A stretch of DNA of 64,000 nucleotides, from the NCBI GenBank assembly GCA_004000035.1, contig RJAE01000006.1, positions 181,989 through 245,988 on the forward strand, written 5' to 3'. The position numbers and the translations under genes were made by a program. This DNA is from Arthrobacter sulfonylureivorans. Lineage in GTDB: Bacteria > Actinomycetota > Actinomycetes > Actinomycetales > Micrococcaceae. The notes under the pieces were generated by a model. The model had not been told where the DNA came from, ran no database searches, and was given only the letters and a program-made list of their open reading frames with translations. Shown piece by piece: positions 40,110-48,903 of the stretch (positions within the stretch are counted from its first letter, which is position 1; each line of letters begins with the position of its first letter).

Positions 40110-41100
40110 CCTCAAAACTCCCGCGCCAATCCGTACGTCCGGCAACGCCCCGCTCCTGAGCAAGCTTTCGGGGTTGCGCTTTGGCAACCACATCGGACTC
40201 ATCGTGGTCCTCGCCGCTGTCCTAGTGGTCACGAGCATCGGCTCGGAGGCGTTCCTGACCGCCAACAACATCATCAACGTGCTGCGCCAGGTCAGCGTGA
40301 TCGCAGTCATTGCGGCCGGCCTGACACTGATTATGACCGCGGGAGACATCGATTTTTCGATGGCCAGCAATACTGCGGTCACCACCGCGGTGCTCGCACA
40401 GCTGATTTCCAGCGGAGTCCCCGCCGGGACCGCGATAGGCATCGCGATTGCCATTGCCACGGCAATCGGTCTGGTGAACGGACTGGTGGTCGTGCTCACC
40501 GGTGCCGCCTCGTTCGTGGTTACCCTGGCCACGGCCACCCTCCTTGACGGCCTGGCGCTGCTGGTGATCGACGGCATGAGCGTCTCCAGCGGCGACTCGC
40601 TCTCCGCTTACGGCAGCGGCGAGCTCCTGGGCATTCCGTACCTGCTGATCACGGCAGGCTTCGTGTGCATCGCGGTCGGCGTGACCATGAAGTTCACGGT
40701 CTTTGGACGCAACGCCTTCGCCATCGGTGGCAACCCGGACGTTGCGCGGCTCAGCGGTATTGCGGTGTCCCGCAACAAACTGTTCCTGTTCAGCCTCAAC
40801 GGCCTGCTGGCCGGCCTTGCCGGCGTCATGTTGCTGTCCCGCCTGGGCGCCGCCAGCCCGGGGAATGCCGGCCTGTCGCTTGAGCTGACAGCCGTTGCCG
40901 CAGTGGTGATTGGTGGAACAGCTCTCGCCGGAGGGCGCGGAACAATCGTCGGTACGGCCCTGGGAGTCATTCTGCTTGGCGTGGTCGCCAATGCGCTGAA
41001 CCTCTTGGGCGTCTCCAGCTACTACCAAGCGATGTCGGTCGGCGCGGTCCTCCTGATCGCGGCAGTCGCGAACCAGCTCCGCAAGAGATCCGCCCGATAG
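40102..41100 (+). CDS. CUT2-type ABC importer permease
   Basis: 332 residues from ATG 40102, overlapping the ATPase gene. Eight to ten hydrophobic helices are present. The RbsC-like NIINVLRQVSVIAVIAAGLTLIMTAGDIDFS and the EAA-like loop GNPDVARLSGIAVSRNKLFLFSLNG are seen. It forms the membrane channel with the two-domain ATPase. No binding protein is adjacent; the lipoprotein at 52.0 kb is the likely partner. Confidence 0.92.
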   Translation: MTDLKTPAPIRTSGNAPLLSKLSGLRFGNHIGLIVVLAAVLVVTSIGSEAFLTANNIINVLRQVSVIAVIAAGLTLIMTAGDIDFSMASNTAVTTAVLAQLISSGVPAGTAIGIAIAIATAIGLVNGLVVVLTGAASFVVTLATATLLDGLALLVIDGMSVSSGDSLSAYGSGELLGIPYLLITAGFVCIAVGVTMKFTVFGRNAFAIGGNPDVARLSGIAVSRNKLFLFSLNGLLAGLAGVMLLSRLGAASPGNAGLSLELTAVAAVVIGGTALAGGRGTIVGTALGVILLGVVANALNLLGVSSYYQAMSVGAVLLIAAVANQLRKRSAR

Positions 41101-41119
41101 AGGGCTCCTGCCGATTGTC

Positions 41120-41157
41120 CATGGAGCGTTGCCGGCCGTCACCGGCACCGTTCCATG
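41120..41157 (+). terminator. Terminator after the permease gene
   Basis: A 16-position stem with one mismatch (41120-41135 with 41142-41157, CATGGAGCGTTGCCGG opposite CCGGCACCGTTCCATG), 19 bases after the permease stop. Confidence 0.7.
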
Positions 41158-41379
41158 ACCGGCGTCACATTTCGCCCGAACGGTGGTTGCTTTTGAGGAG
41201 CAGTTCCTGCGCCGGATAAACTGCCGCTAATCGCATCTTCTGGTGACGACGGTCACGCTGTGGTTGCCCCTCAGCAGTGCCCCTATCGAGAACCGGAATT
41301 CGGACTAATTGCCGTGTTCCTTCTCGTGGGACCACGGCTCGGGCAACGGCAATATACACAGCGTCAAAAGGGCATCAAA

Positions 41380-42288
41380 GTGGATCGTCTTATCGTCATG
41401 AAGACCTTCGTTACCGTCGGCAAATCGAGCAGCTTCAGCGGCGCTGCCCGGGAGCTCGGTATCTCAGGGTCGCTCGTCTCCCGGCATGTGGCTGACCTCG
41501 AACGGCAGATCGGTGTTCGGCTCGTGCATCGCACGGCCCGCTCGGTCAGCCTGACTGAGTCCGGAAAGGACTACTGCGCCTTCGCCGAACGGATCCTCAC
41601 GGAAATCGACAACAAGGATGACGAGCTCGTGCAAGCGCGCGACGTCGCCGAGGGCACGTTGTCGATCATCTGTCCGAAATGGATCGGAACCTTGGAACTC
41701 GGTGACGCGATTGCAGCCTTCGCTGCCGCCCATCCGAAGATCCATATCCGCTTTGAGTTGGGCGGCATGTCAGACCGGACTTATGACTTCCTTGACCGCG
41801 GCTACGACGTCGCGTTTCACACCCGCGACCTGCGCGACTCAAGCGTGCTGCTCCGGAAAGTGACGGATCTTCCCTTCGTGCTGGCCGCTTCCTCCGTTTA
41901 CCTTGAGAAGCGCGGCCGGCCGGTGGAGGTCGCCGATCTTGCCGAGCACGCCTGCCTGGTCCATGCGAATGATCCGGTCTGGCGGCTCGGAAGCGGAGCA
42001 GACTCCGCGCACCACAAAATCCAGACGCCGGCCATGACGGCGAACTCATACCTGGTGATCCAGAAGCTCGTCGCCGCAGGCAGCGGCATCGGCCTGATTC
42101 CCCGACGGCCGGCCATGGCGGAGCTGGAAAGCGGTGCCATCGAGTCCGTGCTTCCGCAGCTGCCTCCGCCCAACCGAGCCCTGTACGCAGTACACGCTCC
42201 CGGCGGCCGCACCACGGAACGCGTACGGATCTTCCTGGACTTTATGTCCAAGTGGTTCCGCAACCACAGCATGGCCGGCGGCGCCTGA
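41380..42288 (+). CDS. LysR-family transcriptional regulator
   Basis: 302 residues from GTG 41380 (DRLIVMKTFVTVGKSSSFSG). The N-terminal winged helix-turn-helix reads AARELGISGSLVSRHVADLERQIGVRLVHRTARSVSLTESG, with the LTTR substrate-binding domain behind it. It most resembles the CrgA-like LysR group. It lies between the transport operon and the degradation operon, which it probably controls in response to a pathway metabolite. It reads in the same direction as the genes it flanks rather than divergently. Confidence 0.9.
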   Translation: MDRLIVMKTFVTVGKSSSFSGAARELGISGSLVSRHVADLERQIGVRLVHRTARSVSLTESGKDYCAFAERILTEIDNKDDELVQARDVAEGTLSIICPKWIGTLELGDAIAAFAAAHPKIHIRFELGGMSDRTYDFLDRGYDVAFHTRDLRDSSVLLRKVTDLPFVLAASSVYLEKRGRPVEVADLAEHACLVHANDPVWRLGSGADSAHHKIQTPAMTANSYLVIQKLVAAGSGIGLIPRRPAMAELESGAIESVLPQLPPPNRALYAVHAPGGRTTERVRIFLDFMSKWFRNHSMAGGA

Positions 42289-42460
42289 CAGCAAGCTTGC
42301 ACGGCACGCAACAATTGCGTGCTCGTTAGCCACTGGTGAGGCTGGACCACCGGTTCGTAGGGTGTGGAAGAGGGGCCGCGACAGGTTCACGGCACCCTCC
42401 GAACGCGTTCTGATCACGGTGAACGTTCGGACGATTCAATGATGAGGAGAATGACTGGCG

Positions 42461-43381
42461 ATGGCGATTCAACGGATCGAGTCGGTCACCTATGGAGTCG
42501 AGGACATCGACGTATGCCTTCGATTCTTCACGGATTTCGGACTTGCACCGGTCGAAGCCTCAGCTGGCCACGCGGTCCTCGAGACGCTGGCGGGTCAGAC
42601 AGTCCACCTCCGGGCGATTAATGACCCGGAGCTGCCGCCGGCCTACGAACAGGGTTCCGGCATCCGCGAAGTGGTTTGGGGGGTGGACACGCAGGAGGCG
42701 CTGGACGCCATCATCGCCGGCCTCTCCACGGACCGCGAGGTCCGCGTGCTGGACGGCACGGCCCACACCCTCGATGAGAGCGGCTTCGGCATCGGCTTCG
42801 CCGTCGCGCAGCCCCGCCCGATCCAGCACGAGCCGCGGCAGTACAACGTCTCCGGACATGTCCGGCGGTGGAATGACGCGCATGGTCCCATCAGCCAAGT
42901 CCGGCCATTCCGCATCTGCCACGTGGCGATGAACATTCCCAAGGAGGGCCGGGAGAAGGCCGTCGCTTTCTACCTGGACCGCCTGAACTTTCGGGCCACG
43001 GACATCGTCGAGCCGATGGGCGTGTTCATGCAGGCCGAGGGCGATCTCGACCAGCACACGTTCCTGCTCTGCCACCGGCCGGACCGCGCCGGCACCAATC
43101 ACACCTCCTACGAAGTGCCCGGGTTCGACGACGTTATCGAGGGCGGCAACCACATGATCGAGAAGGGATGGCGCGAGGCGCGGAAGCTGGGCCGGCACAC
43201 CATCGGCTCCAACGTGTTCCGCTTCATCCACGCCCCCTGTGGTGGCCGGGTCGAATATGCAGCGGACATGGACCGTGCCGACCAGAACTACGAGACCAAG
43301 GTTCACCAGGAAACACCCCCGCACCATATTTGGGCGCTCCAGTCCAACAAGACCCAGAGCGAAAGCGAGAGCCACGCATGA
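42461..43381 (+). CDS. Two-domain VOC protein (extradiol dioxygenase-like)
   Basis: 306 residues with two VOC (glyoxalase/bleomycin) modules, at about 5-120 and 145-285. The C-terminal one keeps the metal triad pattern of type I extradiol dioxygenases: His in RICHVAMNI, His in GTNHTSYEV and Glu in GGRVEYAADMD. The length and layout match ring-cleaving dioxygenases such as those for catechols. It could also be another VOC enzyme, since no substrate residues can be checked here. The stop overlaps the aldehyde dehydrogenase start by 4 bases. Confidence 0.82.
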   Translation: MAIQRIESVTYGVEDIDVCLRFFTDFGLAPVEASAGHAVLETLAGQTVHLRAINDPELPPAYEQGSGIREVVWGVDTQEALDAIIAGLSTDREVRVLDGTAHTLDESGFGIGFAVAQPRPIQHEPRQYNVSGHVRRWNDAHGPISQVRPFRICHVAMNIPKEGREKAVAFYLDRLNFRATDIVEPMGVFMQAEGDLDQHTFLLCHRPDRAGTNHTSYEVPGFDDVIEGGNHMIEKGWREARKLGRHTIGSNVFRFIHAPCGGRVEYAADMDRADQNYETKVHQETPPHHIWALQSNKTQSESESHA

Positions 43382-44862
43382 CCACTACTGCTGAAATTCC
43401 TGGCAAGGCCGAGGGCCACAATGCAGCCGGCTACGCGCCGCTGGGTCTGCTGATCGACGGACAATGGCGTCAGGGCGCCGGCGGACAGACCACCGAGGTC
43501 ATCAATCCCGCCGACGAGCAGGTCATCGGGCACCTGCCGGCCGCCGAAGAGTCCGACATCGACGACGCCATCGCTGCGGCTGAGCGGGGCTTCGCCGTGT
43601 GGCGGGATACACCGATAATCGAGCGGACCCGGATCCTGATGAAGGCTGCGGTGCTGCTGCGCGAGCGTGCCCAGGACATCGGCCGCATCATGACCACTGA
43701 GCAGGGCAAGCCGCTGAAGGAATCGGTCAACGAGGCAGCCCGGATCGCCAACTCCATCGAATGGGACGCCCAGGACGCCCGCCGCATCTACGGCCGAATC
43801 ATCCCCTCGGAGCACGACCTGCAACTGAGTGTGCACCACCACCCGGTGGGACCGGTAGCGGCCTTCGTTCCGTGGAACTTCCCGGCCGGCTCGCCGAACC
43901 GGAAGATCGCGGGTGCGCTGGCTGCCGGCTGCTCCATGGTGATCAAGGCCTCCAACGAGACGCCCGGCACCGCCGTGGCCCTGGCCCAGTGCTACGTCGA
44001 TGCCGGAGTGCCGGCCGGGGTGTTGAACCTGGTGTTCGGCTCCTCCGAGATGATCTCGGAGAAACTGATAAAGGCCCCGCAGATCCGCTTTGTCGCTTTC
44101 ACCGGCTCCATTCCGGTGGGCAAGCAATTGGCTGCGATGGCAGGCGCTGAAATGAAGCCGACCATCATGGAACTCGGCGGGCATGCGCCCGTTATTGTGT
44201 GTGCCGACGCCGACCCCCGCGTGGCGGCCCGCCGTTCCGCGCAGGCCAAATGGGCCAACGCCGGACAAGTGTGCACCTCGCCGAGCCGCTTCCTAGTGCA
44301 TGAGGATATCCACGACGCGTTTGTGGCCGAATTGGTGAAGGCCACCGAGGAACTGACGGTCGGCAACGGTCTGGAACCCGGTGTGGACGTTGGGCCGCTG
44401 GCCAACAAGCGCCGCCTGGATTCAGTGACTGCCTTGGTGAACGACGCCGTGGCGCGCGGCGCGAAGGTTGAGGCCGGGGGCAGGCGGATCGGCGACACCG
44501 GCTACTTCTACGCGCCGACCGTTCTCTCCAACGTCCCACTGGACGCCGACGTGATGCGCGATGAGCCCTTCGGCCCGATCGCCCCGGTAGTCGCTTTCAA
44601 GACCATCGACCAAGCGCTCCAGATCGCCAACTCGCTGGAGTTCGGCCTCGCCGCCTACGCCTTCACCGAGTCCGCCGCCACCACCGATGTGCTGGTCCGC
44701 GGGTTCGAGGCGGGCATCCTGTCCATCAACCATTGCGGCGGGTCCACCCCGGAGGCCCCCAGCGGGGGCGTGAAGTCCTCCGGCCATGGCCGCGAAGGCG
44801 GCACCGAAGGCGTTGAAGCCTATCTGGTCACCAAGCGCGTCTCGCACCGGCTTCGGGGCTAG
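43378..44862 (+). CDS. NAD(P)-dependent aldehyde dehydrogenase (succinate-semialdehyde DH-like)
   Basis: 494 residues from ATG 43378. The catalytic residues lie in ELGGHAPVIV (Glu) and NAGQVCTSPSRF (Cys). NAD binding is seen in FVPWNFPAGSPNRKIAGALAAGC, and SGVKSSGHGREGG at the end is family-typical. It oxidises an aldehyde made upstream, such as a muconic or succinic semialdehyde, to an acid. It is coupled to the VOC gene and precedes the FAH-family gene by 8 bases. Confidence 0.92.
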   Translation: MTTTAEIPGKAEGHNAAGYAPLGLLIDGQWRQGAGGQTTEVINPADEQVIGHLPAAEESDIDDAIAAAERGFAVWRDTPIIERTRILMKAAVLLRERAQDIGRIMTTEQGKPLKESVNEAARIANSIEWDAQDARRIYGRIIPSEHDLQLSVHHHPVGPVAAFVPWNFPAGSPNRKIAGALAAGCSMVIKASNETPGTAVALAQCYVDAGVPAGVLNLVFGSSEMISEKLIKAPQIRFVAFTGSIPVGKQLAAMAGAEMKPTIMELGGHAPVIVCADADPRVAARRSAQAKWANAGQVCTSPSRFLVHEDIHDAFVAELVKATEELTVGNGLEPGVDVGPLANKRRLDSVTALVNDAVARGAKVEAGGRRIGDTGYFYAPTVLSNVPLDADVMRDEPFGPIAPVVAFKTIDQALQIANSLEFGLAAYAFTESAATTDVLVRGFEAGILSINHCGGSTPEAPSGGVKSSGHGREGGTEGVEAYLVTKRVSHRLRG

Positions 44863-44870
44863 CGCGCGCC

Positions 44871-45692
44871 ATGATTTACTGCCGCTTCGCCCATCAAGGG
44901 CGCAACTACACGGGGATGGTGGAGGACGGCGCCGTCCATCAGATCCACGGCTCGATCTTCGACACCGATCCCAGGCGGGGCAGTTCCTTCCAGCTGGCCG
45001 AGATCGAGTTCCTGCCCCCGGTGGTACCTCCTACCTTCTACGCCGCTGGATTCAACTACGCCGCGCACCTGAAGGACCACGAGGAGCTCGGATATACGCC
45101 GGTCAGGCTGGCCGAATACCCGGAAGCCGGCTACCGGGCCAACAGCGCGCTGGTCGGCCACGGTGCCCAGATCGTCAAACCGGGAGGCGTCGAGGGCCGG
45201 TTCGAGGCCGAGGGCGAACTGGTCGCTGTCATCGGCCAAGACATCAAGCACGCTACCTACGAGCAGGCCAAGGCAGCGGTCTTCGGTTGGACCATCGGCA
45301 ACGACGTGAGCGCCCGCGAATGGCAGCACTCGGACCGCACGTTCTGGCGCAGCAAGAACAGCGACACGTTCAAGCCGATGGGCCCGTGGATTGTTACCGG
45401 CATCGACCCGCTCGAATCGACCACCACCGTGGAGCTCAACGGCACGCCCGATGCGACGTTTGCCACGGGCGCGATGATCTTCGACCCCTACGAGTTCATC
45501 GTCGAAATCACCAAGTACATCACCATGCGCCAGGGAGACGTGCTGTGGATGGGCGCCCAGGGGGCGTCGGGCATCGCGGTGGGGGACACCGTGGATATCA
45601 CCATCAGCGGCATCGGTACCCTGTCAAACCGCGTGGTCGGCGACGACCGCGCACTAGTAGAAAGCAGCCTCAGCCATGAGCAATCAGCCTAA
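44871..45692 (+). CDS. Fumarylacetoacetate hydrolase-family protein
   Basis: 273 residues. The FAH core shows YAAGFNYAAHLKDH, the metal ligands ExE in FEAEGELVAVIG and Asp in GNDVSAREWQ. GMGP-like loop residues appear as DTFKPMGPWIV, and the FATGAMIFDPYEFI segment follows. The family covers acylpyruvate hydrolases, 2-oxo-hepta-4-ene-dioate hydratases and oxalocrotonate decarboxylases, all seen in meta-cleavage pathways. Its end overlaps the next gene by 17 bases. Confidence 0.88.
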   Translation: MIYCRFAHQGRNYTGMVEDGAVHQIHGSIFDTDPRRGSSFQLAEIEFLPPVVPPTFYAAGFNYAAHLKDHEELGYTPVRLAEYPEAGYRANSALVGHGAQIVKPGGVEGRFEAEGELVAVIGQDIKHATYEQAKAAVFGWTIGNDVSAREWQHSDRTFWRSKNSDTFKPMGPWIVTGIDPLESTTTVELNGTPDATFATGAMIFDPYEFIVEITKYITMRQGDVLWMGAQGASGIAVGDTVDITISGIGTLSNRVVGDDRALVESSLSHEQSA

Positions 45693-46047
45693 GTACATCC
45701 ATCACGTGAACTTCCCGACCACCAATCCGGAGCGCACCGTCGAGTGGTACACCAAGGTCTTCGGACTCAAGCGGATCCAGCCCAAAAGCAATACCCGCGT
45801 GGTGCTGATGACCCGCGGCAACTTCGACCTGCATTTCACGCCGGTCGAGGAGATGGACCGCATGGCCCCGTACCACTTCGCGATGGAAGTAGAGGACTGG
45901 GACGGCTTCCTGCAGCATCTGGCCGACCTCGGCATCCGCCACACCCGCCCGGTGGAACGCCCCGAGAACCAGTCCAAGTTCTGCTACATACACGACCCCG
46001 ACCACACCATGATCGAGCTCGTGTACCACGGCAAGCGCCCGGAATAA
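45676..46047 (+). CDS. Small VOC-family protein
   Basis: 123 residues forming one VOC module: YIHHVNFPTTNPERTVEWYTKVFGL, PYHFAMEVEDWDGFLQHL, and FCYIHDPDHTMIELVYHG with likely metal ligands (His, His, Glu). It is probably a glyoxalase-like isomerase or dioxygenase component for a pathway intermediate. It is embedded in the operon with overlapping upstream and close downstream neighbours. Confidence 0.85.
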   Translation: MSNQPKYIHHVNFPTTNPERTVEWYTKVFGLKRIQPKSNTRVVLMTRGNFDLHFTPVEEMDRMAPYHFAMEVEDWDGFLQHLADLGIRHTRPVERPENQSKFCYIHDPDHTMIELVYHGKRPE

Positions 46048-46081
46048 GCCCCCCGCCCCCCCCACATTCAGGAGAACCTCC

Positions 46082-46873
46082 ATGCCTTTCGTTGATAACA
46101 ACGGCACCAAGATTTACTACGAGACCCACGGCGAGGGTGCGCCGCTGCTCTTCATCCACGGCTCCGGCGGACACCACGCCGCCTGGTGGCAGCAGGTCGC
46201 CGAATTGCGCGACCGCTTCACGGTGGTCACCATTGACCTGCGCGGCTTCGGCCGTTCGGATTCCGACGGCGACGTTTTCGACAGCCTGGACCATCCGGGC
46301 GACATCATCGCCGTGCTTGAGGACGCCGGCCTGTCCGGCGCCGTGCTGCTGGGACAGTCCATCGGTGCATCCGCCGCCCTGAAGGTGGCCTTGCGCCGCC
46401 CGGACCTGGTCAGTGGCGTCATCCTGGCCCACTCGCTGGGCGGCATCGACAACGCGGAGCTCGCCGAATTGGTCAAGAGCGACCGCGCGGAAGCCGAGAA
46501 GCTGCCGGTCCTGGACCGCCTGATGAGCAAGAAGTTCCAGACCGAGCAGGCGGCGAAGACCTTCCTGTTCCGCCAGATGGGCACCTTCAACGTGGCCAAG
46601 ATGGCCGACCTGCGGAACCTGTCCACCGACGGACCGACCATCGAGGATATCCAGGCCGCCGACGTGAAGATCGCGTTCCTGGCCGGCGAACTCGACGCCG
46701 TGCTCAGCCAGTCCACCGTGCGTCGCGCACATGAACTGGTGCCGGGTTCAATCCTCGAGGTTGTCCCCGGGGCGCCGCACTCGATGTACTGGGAGCGGCC
46801 GGAACTGTTCAACGCCGCCGTCGACAAGCTGGCAGTTCAGCTGAACGACGCCGCGCACGTGGCGGCGGTGTAG
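46082..46873 (+). CDS. Alpha/beta hydrolase
   Basis: 263 residues. The oxyanion region is HGSGGHHAAWW, the nucleophile elbow GQSIGASA (Ser), the acid Asp lies in AGELDAVLS and the catalytic His in GAPHSMYWERPE. The fold and size resemble meta-cleavage product hydrolases and 3-oxoadipate enol-lactonases. AGGAGA lies seven bases before the ATG. It ends 2 bases before the GlcG-like gene. Confidence 0.9.
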   Translation: MPFVDNNGTKIYYETHGEGAPLLFIHGSGGHHAAWWQQVAELRDRFTVVTIDLRGFGRSDSDGDVFDSLDHPGDIIAVLEDAGLSGAVLLGQSIGASAALKVALRRPDLVSGVILAHSLGGIDNAELAELVKSDRAEAEKLPVLDRLMSKKFQTEQAAKTFLFRQMGTFNVAKMADLRNLSTDGPTIEDIQAADVKIAFLAGELDAVLSQSTVRRAHELVPGSILEVVPGAPHSMYWERPELFNAAVDKLAVQLNDAAHVAAV

Positions 46874-46875
46874 CC

Positions 46876-47319
46876 GTGAACGTCACAGCAGTGGAAGCAG
46901 CAGAAATCATCCGCATTGCACGCGAGGAATCCGAGCGCATCGGCAAGGCGATGAGCATCGCCGTCGTCGATTCCGGGGGTTACATCGTGACCGTCCTGCG
47001 GATGGACGGTGCCCGCCCGATCACGCCGAAGATCGCCCTGTCCAAGGCGTACAGTGCCGCGGCCATGCAGCGTCCCACGAAGATGCTGAAGGACTGGGCC
47101 AACAGCGACCCGGTGTTCTTCTCCCAGGTGGCCACCATGGGCATGGAGCCGATCGTGGCAACGCTCGGCGGCGTCACCCTCAAGCGCGACGGCCAGATCA
47201 TCGGCGGCGTGGGCATCTCCGGCGGCAGTCCGCAGGAGGACCAGGACATCGCCGACAAGGTCTTGGCCGAGCTGGGCTTCGAGGCCGAGTTTGCGGCCTG
47301 GGCCGGCGCCAAGAAGTAG
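46876..47319 (+). CDS. GlcG/HbpS-family protein
   Basis: 147 residues from GTG 46876. It matches the GlcG/HbpS alpha-beta fold: VDSGGYIVTVLRMDGARPITPKIALSKAYSAA, and GGVTLKRDGQIIGGVGISGGSPQEDQDIADK. Members bind haem or occur in many catabolic operons with unclear roles. No signal peptide, so probably cytoplasmic. Confidence 0.88.
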   Translation: MNVTAVEAAEIIRIAREESERIGKAMSIAVVDSGGYIVTVLRMDGARPITPKIALSKAYSAAAMQRPTKMLKDWANSDPVFFSQVATMGMEPIVATLGGVTLKRDGQIIGGVGISGGSPQEDQDIADKVLAELGFEAEFAAWAGAKK

Positions 47320-47352
47320 CCGGCGCGAGGAAACTCCAGAAAGAAGAATCCA

Positions 47353-48414
47353 ATGGCTGATACATACAAATTCCGGATTGACCACCACGGCAGTCTGGTC
47401 CGTCCCGCAGAACTGCAGGCCGCACGCGCCTCGTTCACCGAAGGCAGGCTCGGTCGCGCCGAGCTCACCGAAGTTGAGAACAAGGCGATCATCGATGCCG
47501 TCGCCCTGCAGCGGAAGCTGAATCTCTCGGTGGTTTCCGACGGCGAATTCCGGCGGGCGGACTTCCGCGACGCGGTCATCAACGCTGTGTCCGGGTTCAG
47601 CGCCGTCGAGGGCGCTGAACCCAGCGGGCTGAACCGCTGGGAGGTCTCCGACAAGGTGGTTCCGGCAGGGGCACTGGTGGTTGACGATGCTGCCTTTGCC
47701 GCCGAACAGACGCTGATCGCGGCGAAGGCGACGCTGCCCTCGCCGGCCTACCTGGCGGCGCACGCCTATACGGACAAGACGGCGGAGATCTACCAGAGCC
47801 CCGAAGAGCTGGGTCTTGCCCTCGCCGCAATTCTCCGGGACGAGATCCAGGCCTTGATCGCCCAGGGCATCCGGTATATCCAGCTGGATAATCCGGACTA
47901 TGCCCGCTTCTATGGCACCCCGAACGACGGCTGGCTGCCGGACGTTCCGCTCGATGTGCTGCTGGGGATCGACGCGGCAGCCGTTGAAGGGCTTGAGCGG
48001 CCCGAGGACGTCAGGATCGCGCTGGTCCCGGACTGGGGCGGACACCGCGGCAAGGGCCTCGATCGGGGCGTGGCCGAAAAGGTGCTCAACACCCTTCCCT
48101 ACGACCGGTTCCTGCTGCCGTTCCACGAGCAGGCGATCGTGGACGAGGATCTTCTGTCGCTGGTGCCGGAGCAGATCGACGTCTGCCTGGGCGTAGTCAG
48201 CGCCAAAACCGCGGAACTTGAAAATGTGGACGACATCATGCGCCGCTTCGATTCTGCTGCCGCGGTCAAGGACCACGAGGACTTGGCAGTCAGCCCCCAT
48301 CAGGGATTCGAGCCGGCGGCCTACAAGCCTTCGTCGCTGACCATCGAGCAGCAACGGAAGAAACTGGAGCACGTGGAGACGATCGCCCGCATGTGCTGGG
48401 GGAACGAGCTGTGA
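47353..48414 (+). CDS. MetE-like (cobalamin-independent methionine synthase family) protein, zinc ligands missing
   Basis: 353 residues, ATG start. TIM-barrel protein of the MetE C-terminal/UROD superfamily: FRIDHHGSLVRPAELQ, LSVVSDGEFRRADF and YIQLDNPDYARFY. The zinc ligands of real methionine synthases are not there: the His-x-Cys strand reads LVPDWGG, and the C-terminal Cys motif (P-x-C-G) reads SPHQGF. It therefore is unlikely to be a homocysteine methyltransferase. A role in the island's pathway is inferred from position only. Confidence 0.82.
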   Translation: MADTYKFRIDHHGSLVRPAELQAARASFTEGRLGRAELTEVENKAIIDAVALQRKLNLSVVSDGEFRRADFRDAVINAVSGFSAVEGAEPSGLNRWEVSDKVVPAGALVVDDAAFAAEQTLIAAKATLPSPAYLAAHAYTDKTAEIYQSPEELGLALAAILRDEIQALIAQGIRYIQLDNPDYARFYGTPNDGWLPDVPLDVLLGIDAAAVEGLERPEDVRIALVPDWGGHRGKGLDRGVAEKVLNTLPYDRFLLPFHEQAIVDEDLLSLVPEQIDVCLGVVSAKTAELENVDDIMRRFDSAAAVKDHEDLAVSPHQGFEPAAYKPSSLTIEQQRKKLEHVETIARMCWGNEL

Positions 48415-48746
48415 GCCCGGCCGCGAACTCTGAGGGTGCCAAGGTCCTGACCGCCTATTTCCATCCCGCCGTAGGACGCTTCGACGACACCGTCGCAGCC
48501 ATCAACTCGGCGATCAAAGGCATCCACGATGAACCCGGCTGCCAGCTCTACGCTATGCACCAGCCGGCCGAACGAAACCACATCCTGGTCCTGGAAAAGT
48601 GGGAGTCGCAGGCGGCGCTCGATGCGCACAGCAGCGGCAGCGCCATCCAGCACCTGCGCTCAGCCCTCAGTGGCTTGCTGGCTCAGGGCACGGACGTCAC
48701 GGTTTACAGTCCGGTACCCGCGGGCAATGAGCAGGGCGAGCTCTAG
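48411..48746 (+). CDS. Antibiotic biosynthesis monooxygenase (ABM) domain protein
   Basis: 111 residues from GTG 48411, overlapping the MetE-like gene by 4 bases (GTGA). The ABM ferredoxin-like fold is seen in VLTAYFHPAVGRFDDTVAAIN, EPGCQLYAMHQ and ILVLEKWESQAALDAHSSG. Such small proteins are cofactor-free monooxygenases acting on quinols or are detoxifying. It is the last gene of the second degradation unit. Confidence 0.85.
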   Translation: MSPAANSEGAKVLTAYFHPAVGRFDDTVAAINSAIKGIHDEPGCQLYAMHQPAERNHILVLEKWESQAALDAHSSGSAIQHLRSALSGLLAQGTDVTVYSPVPAGNEQGEL

Positions 48747-48773
48747 GAAACTGGCGAAAACAAGGGCGACATC

Positions 48774-48812
48774 ATCGCTCCGGACCGGCGGCAACCGTCG
48801 GTCCGGAGCGAT
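48774..48812 (+). terminator. Stem-loop after the ABM gene
   Basis: A perfect 13-bp stem ATCGCTCCGGACC (48774-48786) with 48800-48812. No T-run follows, so it may be a weak terminator or an mRNA end protector within a longer operon. Confidence 0.5.
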
Positions 48813-48903
48813 GCGGCGCGAACATGCAACAGCAACAATGGTGGGGCGCAGCGGCTGGACACTGGTCCGGGCGCTGCAGCCCCGCACTGAATGGAGACCG
48901 GCG

